This document shows, piece after piece, positions 23,883 through 34,226 of a stretch of 64,000 nt of DNA (the first letter of the stretch is position 1; every line of letters starts with the position of its first letter). Origin of the DNA: Sabellastarte sp. h YS-2021 (taxonomy: Eukaryota; Annelida; Polychaeta; Sabellida; Sabellidae); the NCBI GenBank assembly GCA_964017235.1, contig OZ024934.1:90052706-90116705 (forward strand), written 5' to 3'. Both the position numbers and the translations under genes were made by a program. A model generated the notes under the pieces. The model was not told the origin of the DNA. It saw nothing but the letters and a program-made list of their open reading frames with translations, and searched no databases.

Positions 23883-24166
23883 GGAGCTGGTCGAATTGGC
23901 CCTTTGCCAAATCGGCCCTTGGCAAATCGGCCCCCTAAAAAAAGTGGGTCCTGGGCAAATCGGTCCCTTAGATATTCTACCTTGGGCAAATTGGCCCCCA
24001 ATTAAAACTTTTGTAATTAGAAATTATTTATAAGCCTGCAAAAAGCATTTAGTTGGGTTGGCTAAGTTTGATTAAGCCGGTTTGACCAGGGTGTTATTTC
24101 CAAAGGGGCCGATTTGACTAGAATACTTTTTTCTGGGGGCCGATTTGGTAAAGGGCTGAATTGTCT
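23883..24166. mobile_element. MITE with GGGCCGATTTGG subterminal repeats
   Basis: The left end holds ggagctggtcgaattggccc and two more copies of the core (gccaaatcggccc, ggcaaatcggcccc). The right end holds the complement (ggggccgatttgactag, gggggccgatttggtaaagg). The repeated core and inverted layout mark a small non-autonomous DNA element. An isolated end of the same family lies at 57294-57345. Confidence 0.65.
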
Positions 24167-25384
24167 ATGATTCCTTGAGAACTGTTGAATTATTATGCTG
24201 ATTCTTGTGGTAAGGCTGAGATTCAAACAAAAATATTAATACGAGGTTGGTCCTTACCACGATGTCTCTGAGTCTTGAAAAGGAGTCACTAATGACTTGA
24301 AGAGAACTTCCCCAAAATAGAGCAAGGAGGAGATTCCCAATTCATTTCTTACTGTTCTTTTCTGGAGCTTCCAAAGCCTGCTACCCCTCAGTGGTGGTCA
24401 AACATTAAGAAAAAAGGGATGACCATGTGACTTGATCTTTAGCCATAGCCCAAAATGTGAGTTAACATTACAAAGCTTAGCTTTAGTACCCAAAATGCCA
24501 AAATTCTTGCAGAATCTGTATTTAGGAAGTACATATTTGTATTGAAGACATTTACATGACTTAACACTTCTGGGGGGAGAGATGCGTGTTACACTGTAGT
24601 GCCCAGCCTTATTGATACCATTTGGGCTTTAGTGACTAAGACAAATAAGGAGCATTTTGAAGACAATAATTACAACTATGGTGTGATTGTTATTTGGATA
24701 TTAATGTTCTTTTAACACATTCTATTTGATGAGATTTTCTTTCTGCTGTATATTTCACTACATTCACGCTTGTATGAAATTAAATTCTTAAATTCTGTAG
24801 TTTTTGTATTGAGGATATTAACTATAATTAGTGTTATATGGTATCACTAAGGGTAGAATAAATTCTAAGAAATGTCCTAAGGGTATAATTTAGATTAAAT
24901 TGTACATATTTTATATATGTACATACTACTTCAAACTTTGTTATGTGATGTTATACAAAAATTTGTTATGTGATGCCATTAACTTATCCACTCCTATTTT
25001 TACCAATATTGTTATACATGTGAATCAGTCCTATTAAAACCTACTTATTTAGCACAGCTTTTCCACCTTAATTTTCTGTAGATCTTTTCTAGCATCTCTG
25101 GTTGATATTACATGCACTTTATGAAATGAGTAAATTTATAGAGCCTAATCTGCATCCTATGACAGACTTTAAGGTCAGCAATGCTAGGGAGACCATAGCC
25201 TGGCCTTCCAGGCTGTCGGAACCATAATGCAAACATGAAATATCTTTGCCATAATGCATACTGTATCAGAGGCCTTTCTAGTCTGGGAGACATTCTCCTC
25301 AGCAAGCTAGGCCAAGCAAATGTATGAGAACATTATGAAAAATACTTATAATGCAATCAAACAGTTGTGTCTATGTTATACATA

Positions 25385-25660
25385 TAAATGTCTGTGGCAA
25401 GGCTAGGGAGACCAGAGAACTATGGTGAGTAGGCTTTACTCACGTGATATTTTTTCAATTTCCACCTGAGGAATGACAGCAAAACTACACCAAACTACAG
25501 GGAGCTCATTCTACACAGTTAGAGCATCATTTACAAAGCTGTGGCTAAAGGATTGGTTTCAATTTATTTACTGAAAACATGAACTGTTGAACCCTCAGGT
25601 ACTTCCTATCAGATTTGATGTGCCTGGTGTTGTAGGTTCACAATGCTTCAGTATGGTTTG
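25385..25660 (-). mobile_element. 3' remnant of a LINE, antisense (shared with copy A)
   Basis: Counterpart of 5330-5720: catttacaaagctgtggcta and ctcaggtacttcctatcaga encode, on the minus strand, the same decayed RT C-terminus. The nearby 65-codon minus frame at 25108-25305 is open but unrecognised. Confidence 0.6.
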
Positions 25661-26108
25661 CAGCTGACATGCTTTAGAAAACTGGTGTGGAGGTACTTGT
25701 AGTCCAATATACAGTGTCTGAATAATGATTCTGACCAATGACTATGTGCTACGTACATCAGAATCTGTGAATACAATTAATAAGTGCAACTGAAGTATGA
25801 TTAAATTAGAAAGTCTCAAAAAGACCTCGTGAGGGCGCATTCCCAAAAAAACATGGGAATCACCTTTTACCTTTTGGCCAGGCTCTGCATATATGAATAA
25901 TCGTGAAGATCAGTTCATTACTTTCCGAGTAATGTCAACAAGAAAATGAAATCTTTGAAATTTTGGATATTTTTGTAACCAGAACATAACCTTGATAATT
26001 CCCGGACTTTAACAAATTCTTCAGTTGGTCAGGGCCTACACGCAAAAAAGTGCCAGAGAGATCTGTTCATTACTTTTAGAGCTATCATGAGCACAGATAC
26101 ACAAACAG

Positions 26109-26346
26109 AATTAATTTATTTATTTGGGGTTTTACGTCACTTTCAACACTGTACAGGTCATATCACGATGGGTAGTTGGAAGGGCAGAGGAAACCAGTAC
26201 ATACAGTTCGTCAGGGTTCTGTACTGTAAACTGCCCACCAACGGCAAGCAACTACCAGCTTTCCTACTTGAGACCGTGCTGGGATCCGAACCCCGGCCTC
26301 AAAGGTGGAAGGCGAGAGTGTTACCACTCTGCCACCGTGGCCCCTG
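26109..26346 (-). mobile_element. tRNA-derived SINE, antisense, private to copy B
   Basis: Nearly complete. The tail is ttaatttatttatttggggt; the head near 26340 reads ggggccacggtggcagagtg on the minus strand, with box B ggttcggatcc. It is flanked by cacaaaca at 26100-26107 and 26347-26354. Copy A has the unoccupied site (agacaaacagaaagaaagac, near 6025), so the insertion followed the duplication. Confidence 0.85.
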
Positions 26347-26399
26347 CACAAACAAAAAAGAAAGACAGATGAATACACCCCAATATATCACCCTTTGAA

Positions 26400-28100
26400 A
26401 GTAATGGAATAATTCACATCCACCTTAATGTAGAGCCAAGGCACATACCTTTCAGGCCTTATAGCAGTGTCCCACTTCTACGTGTGACTCTGCAAAGTTT
26501 AAATTCTGGGGGCTGGTACAACTAATCCTGTCTTGAAAAGGGGGAAACTGAAGAAAAAAACCAAGTCCAATTAAAAAGATTCAACATATAATTAAATAGA
26601 TAGGCGTAACTTTGTGCTCCGAACCAATAAGAAGAGTGACCTTGATAGGTTGTCTCACCCAAAAGGTTGTAGGAGTGTTAAGATTGTAATTCTACACAAT
26701 GGAAGAGATGGCTACAGTTATCACAGCTATGCAAATACAAAACCACACTGAGATGATGTGTGCTAGACACCTTGTTACAACCAACAGGTTTGTAGTCCCA
26801 ATTATTACCCCTAAGGAACATGTGAACAGGACAAATCAGGAATTGATATATCTATTTAATTACAAAAATAAAGCCAGTTTCATTGTCAGTTAAAGTAGGT
26901 TCATAGTTGTACATTTGTGGAGTCCTGCAGAAGTTATATATCCATATATTCAAATAGAAACATCTTATTCTGATGAAATATAAAAATAAAGCTGAAATAT
27001 GTACAAAACTCACCAATCTAATATGTGTAGGTAATATAATTCTGCACCAACTGTCAATTCCATTTTGTCAAATATACACTGGTAGTTTGATTTCTCTCTG
27101 TGTATAAATGAATGATGGTTAGCCAAATTGCCAAAGTAGTCACTCATACTAAGAGAAATCAATGGGATGCAAGTCCAAATGTGTTGGCAAAGATTGTTAT
27201 TACTGGACCAATACACCATCTGGGTAGTTGTTTTAATCTCTCTCAGCTTCATCTCATGCATCACATTTTCAACCTACTGTCCTTTTTAGCTCTGTACTCA
27301 ATGATTGTGAAAGACTCATGAGGTAACCATTATACAGAGTAACTTTCCCTGAGTAAAAGATATATGATGTCACATAAATAGCATTGTATACAGGAAAATT
27401 TCACTTTAATATTAGTTGTTATGGCAGCTCTAGAGTAAAAGGTGAAGGTTCTTTTTCGCCATATATTATGTTCAGGAATTTAAAAGCTTTCTTGAAGGTT
27501 AAAAGAGTAAAAGATTGTCAGCGCGTTGTACAGATCATGCCACGATATGGTAAACATTGGTGAATAAAAGCTAAGCCTCCTAGATATTTGGTAGATAAAT
27601 TTTGTTTAATAGCCGTACATAAATCAGAAGTATTTAGTTGTTGAAAACTGTATTGAAAAATTTTAAAGGAATTTTTGTTCAAATATATTTTTCTTATGCT
27701 TGAAATTTTATCTTAGAAAATGTTATTTATTTTACGGTAAGCAATTGATCTTCATCAGTTGGCTGTTCTGAAATGTAAATAACAAAAATTTCTGAATGAC
27801 TATGACCCCAGGATCCATATATTCCCATATATCCATATACTCTTATTCTTTGAATTACTCTAATTGCTAGAATTTTTGAGAATACAATTTAAAAACATTT
27901 TAAGAGAATTGTGTAAGATGTTCTAATTCCATAGAATAGACTTATTTGGTAAAACTATTGAGATAACACCTGTTTTTGACAGAGTACATGAAGTTGTAGT
28001 TATATCATCATCCATATTTTAGCAGATGATCTGATACTTTACATGTTTTCAAATACATATTTATCTATACAATATTTTGTTATACTAATTATACCTATGA
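26400..28100. other. Upstream part of duplication copy B, no gene seen
   Basis: Aligns with parts of 6200-6915 and 9860-11100. Small open frames here (26699, 27010, 27112) have no conserved counterpart in copy A and no domain signal. Confidence 0.45.
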
Positions 28101-28131
28101 CTTAACTAATGTGTATATAAGTTGATTAATG

Positions 28132-28286
28132 TAGAAATAAAGTCCTCAGTTTAGTGATTTATAACCCCAGATAATTCACAAATTTCCGGCGAATAACAGA
28201 CGAGCGTGCAGCGCTCGTCTGTTATTCGCCGGAAATTTGTGAATTATCTGGGGTTATAAATCACTAAACTGAGGACTTTATTTCTA
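28132..28286. repeat. Perfect 75-bp inverted repeat with 5-bp loop
   Basis: The arms 28132-28206 and 28212-28286 are exact reverse complements over 75 bases around tgcag. The outer end (tagaaataaagtcc) resembles the inverted end of the adjoining element at 28287-28487. Copy A lacks it. No mismatch has accumulated, which points to a recent origin or ongoing conversion. It could also be an assembly or inverted-duplication artefact. Confidence 0.9.
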
Positions 28287-28487
28287 TTATAAAGACCAGT
28301 TTCATTTATTAATCCATAAATATTATTGTAAATATGCTTCAAAACACACTTAGTTGTCGCACTATATTTTGTCTGTATCGTTTGGTCCTGTATTATCGAC
28401 GATCGTCCAATTATTGCCTCAGATAATTGTACGCAAAAATATGCGCACTGCATTGTTTTCTGTAGTCTGCGCACTTCCGGTCTTTAT
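28287..28487. mobile_element. Small TIR element beside the hairpin
   Basis: Starts ttataaagaccag and ends ccggtctttataa: terminal inverted repeats of 13 bases with one mismatch. The whole block from about 28130 to 28487 is missing from copy A, where gattaatatatgaac runs through. No transposase frame, so non-autonomous. Confidence 0.55.
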
Positions 28488-28591
28488 AATGAACATTAAA
28501 CTAGCAAATATTACAGAAAACTATAAAACCACCCATAAGTTTCATATCATTTTTATGTAGTTTGATACACACATGTTATGTAACTTTTGAT

Positions 28592-28607
28592 GGGCAGTGT
28601 ACTGCCC
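28592..28607. promoter_or_regulatory. Conserved promoter palindrome of gene B
   Basis: GGGCAGT-GT-ACTGCCC. Same arms as in gene A but with the spacer shortened by four bases, which should rotate the half-sites by over a third of a helix turn. Confidence 0.4.
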
Positions 28608-28662
28608 ATACAATTTGTATTTCCTTTCATCACATTTTTCCAATATGACATAATGACAGGCT

Positions 28663-28674
28663 TTAATAAAAAGG
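28663..28674 (+). promoter_or_regulatory. Altered TATA region of gene B
   Basis: ttaataaaaagg stands where gene A has tatataaaaagg. The core TATA is disrupted although the flanking aaaaagga is kept. Expression may be reduced. Confidence 0.45.
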
Positions 28675-28725
28675 ATCTTTGTAATAATATTTCATAGTAG
28701 TTCTCAATCAGTTTTTGAAGTCACA

Positions 28726-28783
28726 ATGGAGCCACATCAGATTGCGGTGATCTTAACGAGTTTAATTTCTTCCGTTGATGGAA
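28726..28783 (+). CDS. Gene B exon 1: signal peptide
   Basis: Encodes MEPHQIAVILTSLISSVDG, phase 1, donor gtaagt. It is weaker than in gene A: the charged and polar start MEPHQ replaces MELYLM, though ILTSLISS keeps a hydrophobic core. Good ATG context (A at -3, G at +4). Confidence 0.7.
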
Positions 28784-29269
28784 GTAAGTGAATGCTATTG
28801 ATTTTTCATTAGGTTTTTCACTAGGTATTTTTTCACTATTAATTTTTCAGTTCAGAAACTTTTAGTTGCACAAGTTGATGCATTCTTTTAATAACTTGTG
28901 ATAGCACAGAACTTCTTTAACACATTCAAAACATTATTCCATATTGGTCAGTATCACTCGGTTGTCAGTGTTTTGGACATCACAGAGGTCCCAACTAAAT
29001 CATTAAATTAGCTCAAATCAGATTGGAATAGGGTGTAAATTAGGGTTTTAAAGTAGTGCACATCCAGGTGTAAACCCAATGATACAGGAAAATGCAATAT
29101 ACAGGAATGTACAGCGTAACAACTGGACATCAAGTAGCATGTTTGAGCTATCGACATAACATGGTAGAGGTTGTTTTTAGTCTAGCCTCTCTCCTTATTA
29201 TTTTCTCATTTTAATTTTTGTTTACGTACATTGTCTTAATCCCTTTATTAAAACTTTACCCAACTTTTA

Positions 29270-29884
29270 TAGAGTCATTCTATTCTATTCTGTTCTAATT
29301 GGACATTTATAGCACTTAATCTCCCCTATTCAAAGGGGACTCTAAGGTGCAGCAAAACCAAAAACAGTAAACCAATTTCAGTATACAGTGAAAGAACAGA
29401 GGGCGAGCACCACTGAAAATGCCAGAGCGTAAGTAAGAACAAGGTGGGTATGTCTTGGTGTACAGGTAGGTGTGAAGGCACTTTCTAATAAGGAGGCTAT
29501 GGAGGGAGATGCATGAATCTCACCAGGAAGAGCATTCCAAACAGTAGGGGCATCAAAAGCAAAATAATAACCAAATTGTTTGATATATTAATGAATAGAG
29601 GGTTGGAACTTTGGAATGACAAGGGAATTATCACCACTCTGACTGAACCCAGTACTTTAGGAACTGCTGTAGGAAGAGGTTTATGGAGCAAAATACTTGT
29701 GAACCAGTGTGCAGAAACTTGTAAACAAGGGTGGCTGTTTTAAAAACTGAGTGATGTTAAATAGGAAGCCAATGTAATTTGTTTAGCAGAGGAGTTATAC
29801 TAGTGTATCTACTCGTATTTGATGCGATTTTAGCTGCACTGTTTTGGATGCACTGTAATTTATGAAGATTGAACTTAGAACTCA
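29270..29884 (-). mobile_element. LINE 3' remnant, antisense, in intron 1 of gene B
   Basis: The minus strand encodes a frameshifted RT C-terminus: 'NNLVII' with 'LLFGMLF' standing for the family's DAP-WNxLP block, then 'HTHLVLTYALAF' near 29460-29420. It is absent from copy A at the same place. Confidence 0.6.
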
Positions 29885-30036
29885 ACCAGTCTATCATTTA
29901 TTGCTAACTAAATTCAAAACTTTTGTATTAACTTTGATCTGCCACATACCCACTTGCAGTAGAAATGGGAAGACTTAAATGTAAATAATTATCACAAAGA
30001 TTATGTGAACTATGTAATAACAGTCTCGATGACCAT
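29885..30036 (+). mobile_element. LINE C-terminal fragment fused to the PAN1 exon
   Basis: The + strand reads (with one stop and one shift) HIPLAVEMGRLK, then QRLCELCNNSLDDHF. This matches the zinc-finger block of the LINE at 19571-20346 (DRICKLCKLDIEDEIHF). The LINE sequence passes into the PAN1 exon at agtctcgatgac, which both partners share, so the breakpoint is hidden in microhomology. Confidence 0.55.
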
Positions 30037-30193
30037 TTTGCATGCATGGACATCTGTGACAGTTACTCTGAATGTAAGGCATTTGCTTACAAAGACACAC
30101 AGACTGAACACTCCTGTTGGCCTAAAAGTGCCTGCACTCTGGATGACTTGGTACACAATGATGATGGTTGGATAATGTTCTTAAAAATGACAG
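30022..30193 (+). CDS. Gene B exon 2: 3' part of first PAN/Apple domain
   Basis: Encodes SLDDHFACMDICDSYSECK and AFAYKDTQTEHSCWPKSAC, ending in phase 1 at gtaatg as in gene A. The first 20 residues of the domain, including the first Cys, are gone. Against gene A about 13 of 57 residues differ, far more than in PAN2. Confidence 0.65.
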
Positions 30194-30566
30194 GTAATGT
30201 TATTAAGGAAATTTTAGCAGTAATTTACTATACCAATGGTGAGAGATTGTGACTTTTACTTCTTTTACTTATTTTACTTTTAAAGTTTATCCTTGTTTGG
30301 GCACAATAATGTTTAAAATACAAGAATCACTAAACAGTAAGGACATTTCGATAATAACTACACCAGTGCCTCTGAATGTCAGATAAAAAGTACATTGCGA
30401 CTGTGAAATATTTGCAGTGTTTCTCAGTCATTACGTATTCTACATTTGTATCATGTCTGGTACTTATATATCGACTTTTTCTGTCCTGTAGCATTCTTAA
30501 TACCTATATTACTCAATGTATGTAAATTCAAATAAAGATAGTAGGAAATTTCTTCATAAATTTCAG

Positions 30567-30638
30567 ATGATTTTGATAATGAAGAAGATGAGGAGGAGGA
30601 AGATGTTGAGGAAGATCAAAACTATATTGAAGCTGGGG
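30567..30638 (+). CDS. Gene B exon 3: acidic linker
   Basis: 24 codons with the same length, phases and weak gtatta donor as gene A. Acidic content is kept while the order of Asp and Glu codons has changed, ending YIEAG. Confidence 0.7.
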
Positions 30639-31088
30639 GTATTACATTTTCTATTGTTTCATTCCCAAGGGGTTAGAATTCAGTATTGATTGTCAATTAT
30701 GGGCAGGACACCAATACTATGAAATTTTATTTAGCTTGGGAGAAAAATTACAGGAGATATTTTCCTCAAGTTTGTAATCGATGTTATATTGCAATCAAGA
30801 CCAACTTTTGAACTAGTTATAATGTTACCTTATATGTGGAGTGTTCCCAGCAGAGTGTAAATTTTAAATGGTCATACTGGCATCATAGCAGTTATATCAT
30901 TTGCTTTGTTACAAAATTTTAGACCCATTATATCTGGTCAGTAATTTTTGTATTCATATTGGGCATCAAGAGTGGTATGACACATGTGCCTCTTTGACAA
31001 GCAGCATCTCAACAACATAGATGATATTATGATATTTACCTATAGTTAGTTTTCAATGCTGTAATCAGAATGGGTGATTCCTTTGTAG

Positions 31089-31257
31089 TTTGTCAATTCA
31101 GTATGGATGCGAATCATGCACTTTATGGTAAGAATGATCGGCGTCTGTCAGGTATGACATCACAAGAATGTCTCAATGCTTGTGCTGAAGATGAAGCTTG
31201 CAAATCTGTAGAACACCATCCAAAGAAGCAGAGATGTACCATTAGTTTCTCATCCAG
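31089..31257 (+). CDS. Gene B exon 4: second PAN/Apple domain, first part
   Basis: 169 bases, same splice phases as gene A. Only two residue changes (A to V, E to D) against ten silent ones: the pattern of a sequence under purifying selection. Donor gtatat. The partner exon that should complete the domain is missing downstream. Confidence 0.8.
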
Positions 31258-31870
31258 GTATATAAAATTATGCCATTAAGTGGAATTTTTCATATTTTCC
31301 AAGAGATAGACAATTTTACATTGCCTCTACATTCAACTAAATGGGACAAAACAAAATATAACCCTTCACACACGATAAATCTTGAGGTGCGCTGGAGTTA
31401 ATATTTTGGCATAAAATTATTATATAGATAATGGCCAAGTGGCGCTCCATTATGTAAACTTAATGGCCTGAGGCCCTGATACCATATGGGGCCTTCACTA
31501 AATTAGTTCTATGGTTGTTGTTTTTTATTTCAATACACAGTCAACACTGTTTCACCATGTGTACCACTGGTTTTCCTTTATGGGAAAATATAACTTTTGA
31601 TAAAGATTCAAAAGTTTTAATATAATCTGACTGCCACAAAATTTAACCATGGATAATGATATTCGATAAAATAAGGATCTGTGATTTACAGAAAGCACTT
31701 TCCAGTAAAAATTACATTGCTTATTTAATAATGTTGTGGATAATTTGTTGTGGTGGGTGCTTTATGTTACTTTATAGATCTGTGCTTATTTTAAGAGAGT
31801 AAGCTATTATTTTTGTGTTTCAGGCATTGAAAGTACTAGAAACTGGAGACTTACTTCCTTTTTTTATTTA

Positions 31871-32353
31871 GGGCCATGGTGGCAGAGTGGTAACACTCTC
31901 GCCTCCCACCTCTGAGGCCGGGGTTCGATCCCCGCACGGGCTCAAGTGGGAAAGCTGGTAGTTGCTTGCCGTTGGTCGGCAGTTTACAGTACACAACCCT
32001 AGCGAACTCTATGTACTGGTTTCCTCTGCCCTTCCAACTACCCGTCGTGATATGACCTGTGCAGTGTTGATTTGTTTGTTTATTTGGGGTTTTACGTCGC
32101 TTTCAACACTGTACAGGTCATATCACGACGGGTAGTTGGAAGGGCAGAGGAAACCAGTACATAGAGTTCGCTAGGGTTGTGTACTGTAAACTGCCAACCA
32201 ACGGCAAGCAACTACCAGCTTTCCCACTTACGGCCATGACGGGGATCGATCTCCGGCCACAGAGGTGGGAGGCGAGAGTGTTACCACTCTGCCACCGTGG
32301 CCCCTGTGCAGTGTTGAAAGCGACGTAAAACCCCAAATAAACAAACAAACAAA
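31871..32353 (+). mobile_element. SINE interrupted by a second SINE
   Basis: The outer SINE has a good tRNA-like head (gggccatggtggcagagtgg, box B ggggttcgatcccc) at 31871-32070. Its tail (aagcgacgtaaaaccccaaa, then an ataaacaaacaaa run) is at 32318-32353. The inner copy divides it. Confidence 0.9.
32071..32303 (-). mobile_element. Inner SINE, antisense, with 14-bp target duplication
   Basis: Full-length minus-strand copy from tttgtttgtttatttggggt to the head complement ccaccgtggcccc. It is flanked by ctgtgcagtgttga at 32057-32070 and again at 32304-32317. It jumped into the outer copy in the opposite direction, leaving a near-palindrome of about 480 bases. Confidence 0.92.
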
Positions 32354-33272
32354 TACTTGTTTTATTTTTATTTTGTGTTGAAGTTTTTGGGTTTCCCAAT
32401 ATTTTTATTTTGTGTACTTCTTTGTCTCTTAATTTGGAATCAAGGAAAAATGCCTCCTGGAAAGATTGTCTCCTGGAAAAAAAGCCTCATAGAAAGAATG
32501 CCTACTCCATATTTTGTATTTCAGTAATACCTCCTATGAAAATTAATCCTCAACATTAAGAACAAAATTCATTTCAACCACAAACAGTGTATCATTTTAG
32601 AAGTATATAACAAACTCTAATAAGGTAAATTAAAATCCTTGTTTTGAACTTAAAAACATTGAAAATTTAAATCAAATTTAAACCTAGCAGTAATGCATTT
32701 CAGTACTGCATTTTTGCACTACGTTTCTTTTTCTCATTTTACTTGAGTAAATTTTGAGCCACTAAAAACACTCCTTTTAAGATAGTATGCTCGGTTAGAT
32801 TTTCACAGTGAGTTTGTGTAAAAGTTAGCACAGTGAGTTTGTTTGAAAGTTAGCTGCTCCTTCGATTAAGTTCACAGAAGATTATTGTAAAGTCAGATTG
32901 TAAAGAAATGCAAAGAATTAAAAAATATCCAACTTTATAAATTAAATTGCTTGTTTTGTATTTGTCAGGAGGTATTTTTTCAAGGTAGCATTTTTCCATG
33001 AGGTATTTTTCTATGAACTCTGAATGTCATTCAGAATTGAAAAGACTTTGTGAATGTACCCACTGAACTAATTAATATAAAAGAAGTTGTGAAAACATTT
33101 CAATATTGAATGCATTGTGCTGAGGATGACTGGCAAATACTAAGTACCCTTTTGTTCTTGGCAGACTGGTCATTGAGCTAAACCACAATCCACTGTTAGA
33201 AAATAATGTAGTGTTAACTCCCCATTATGCAAAAATAATGGAGAGCTGAGACAATGGAAGGGTGACCATCTG

Positions 33273-33404
33273 GGTTTTATATATACTACTTTTGGTAGCG
33301 ATGGTGGCACTGACTTTTCACTTGCTGGTGGCAATCACCTTGCCTATGTATCTGGGAAAAACACAACCAGAGTGTCACAGTTATCATTGCACTTTTATTG
33401 CTGA
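33273..33404 (+). CDS. Gene B last exon: end of jacalin domain
   Basis: Open frame FGSDGGTDFSLAGG, LAYVSGKNTTRVSQLSLHF, Cys, TGA. The stop is at the same place as in genes 0 and A. Its 5' part has diverged (GFIYTT for the usual start) and no pyrimidine-rich acceptor precedes it. Confidence 0.6.
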   Translation, partial: GFIYTTFGSDGGTDFSLAGGNHLAYVSGKNTTRVSQLSLHFYC

Positions 33405-33465
33405 AAGACAATTGGGATAAGCATGATTTATACAATTAAACTCAATATTATGTTGCTTGTTCAAA

Positions 33466-33471
33466 AATAAA
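33466..33471 (+). terminator. Polyadenylation signal of gene B
   Basis: AATAAA (caaaaataaaag), 62 bases past the TGA. Conserved placement with genes 0 and A. Confidence 0.55.
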
Positions 33472-33479
33472 AGTTAAGA

Positions 33480-34226
33480 AAGGATCCTGTACTCTGATAA
33501 AATTTTAATCTGGTGGATTTTACATTCACTAGTGTAACTTGTGATAGGGTTATGTAAATTCATCATCTGCATAAAAGTAGTGGTACATACCGCTGTGTGA
33601 CTGAACAGTATTTCAGCAAATGTGCATCTCGGTTCTAGATCTACTTCCTCTACAGAATAGGGTCAGAATAAGTGGCATTATGGAGCACTGTACAATATAT
33701 TGCGTACAGTATGATATATATATATATATCTAACTATTTCACCTTCTGTATACAAGATCTTGTCCAGAAAATTACCACAGCTAAGGCACCTGTAAGCTAG
33801 ACCTAGCAGGATGCTAAGTCATCCAAATGCTGTCCAGGTTGGTTACTGGCCGACAGTAACTTGATGTAACTTCAACATAATTTTGTTATTTGTGCTGTTT
33901 TAATGCGTAATAATGCAATTTTATTTCGTTTGAAATATACAGCAACACAAGTATTACTTACAATTAGACGTTTAAGAAAAATGTTGCGATAAATAGTGTT
34001 AAAAAGGCACAAAACACAAACATCCAAAAATAATCAGATGACTTACTGACGATGTAAAGATGTGTTGTCTGGCTGAAAAGATGCCTATTACCAGTGACCA
34101 CTACCAGAATGATCAAAAGGTGATATCACTTACATTTCCCCACAAGTTTGAGGTTGGCCACTATAGAACTTCATACAAACATTGAAAGACTCGGGCAGAT
34201 GCAAAATAGACGAGAACATGGACCCA
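33480..34226. other. Spacer without recognisable gene
   Basis: Contains an (AT)n run at about 33714-33728. No exon or repeat family recognised. Confidence 0.4.

Larger units (their letters stand above)
24243..31260 (+). repeat. Segmental tandem duplication, copy B
   Basis: Aligns with 4188-15060. It lacks the 2.9-kb insertion complex of copy A and contains its own insertions: a SINE at 26109-26346, a hairpin element at 28132-28487, and LINE debris at 29270-30036. Both copies are on the same strand. Confidence 0.8.
28726..33404 (+). pseudogene. Gene B: duplicated PAN-jacalin gene without its jacalin core
   Basis: Pieces in order: signal exon 28726-28783, truncated PAN1 exon 30022-30193, acidic exon 30567-30638, PAN2 exon 31089-31257, and a last jacalin exon ending with TGA at 33402-33404. 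Counterparts of gene A exons 5-7 were not found in 31258-33270. The 5' half of PAN1 is replaced by LINE sequence, and the last exon has no clear acceptor. A working two-PAN-plus-jacalin protein cannot be made from these pieces. The PAN2 exon still shows mainly silent changes against gene A, so decay is recent or a shorter product is still made. Regulation is likely altered by the TATA change. Confidence 0.7.

Noticed and set aside
31871-31943. Possible tRNA gene (clear A and B boxes)
   Set aside because: It is the tRNA-like head of a SINE: many copies, fused to a SINE body, and no sensible cloverleaf acceptor end.
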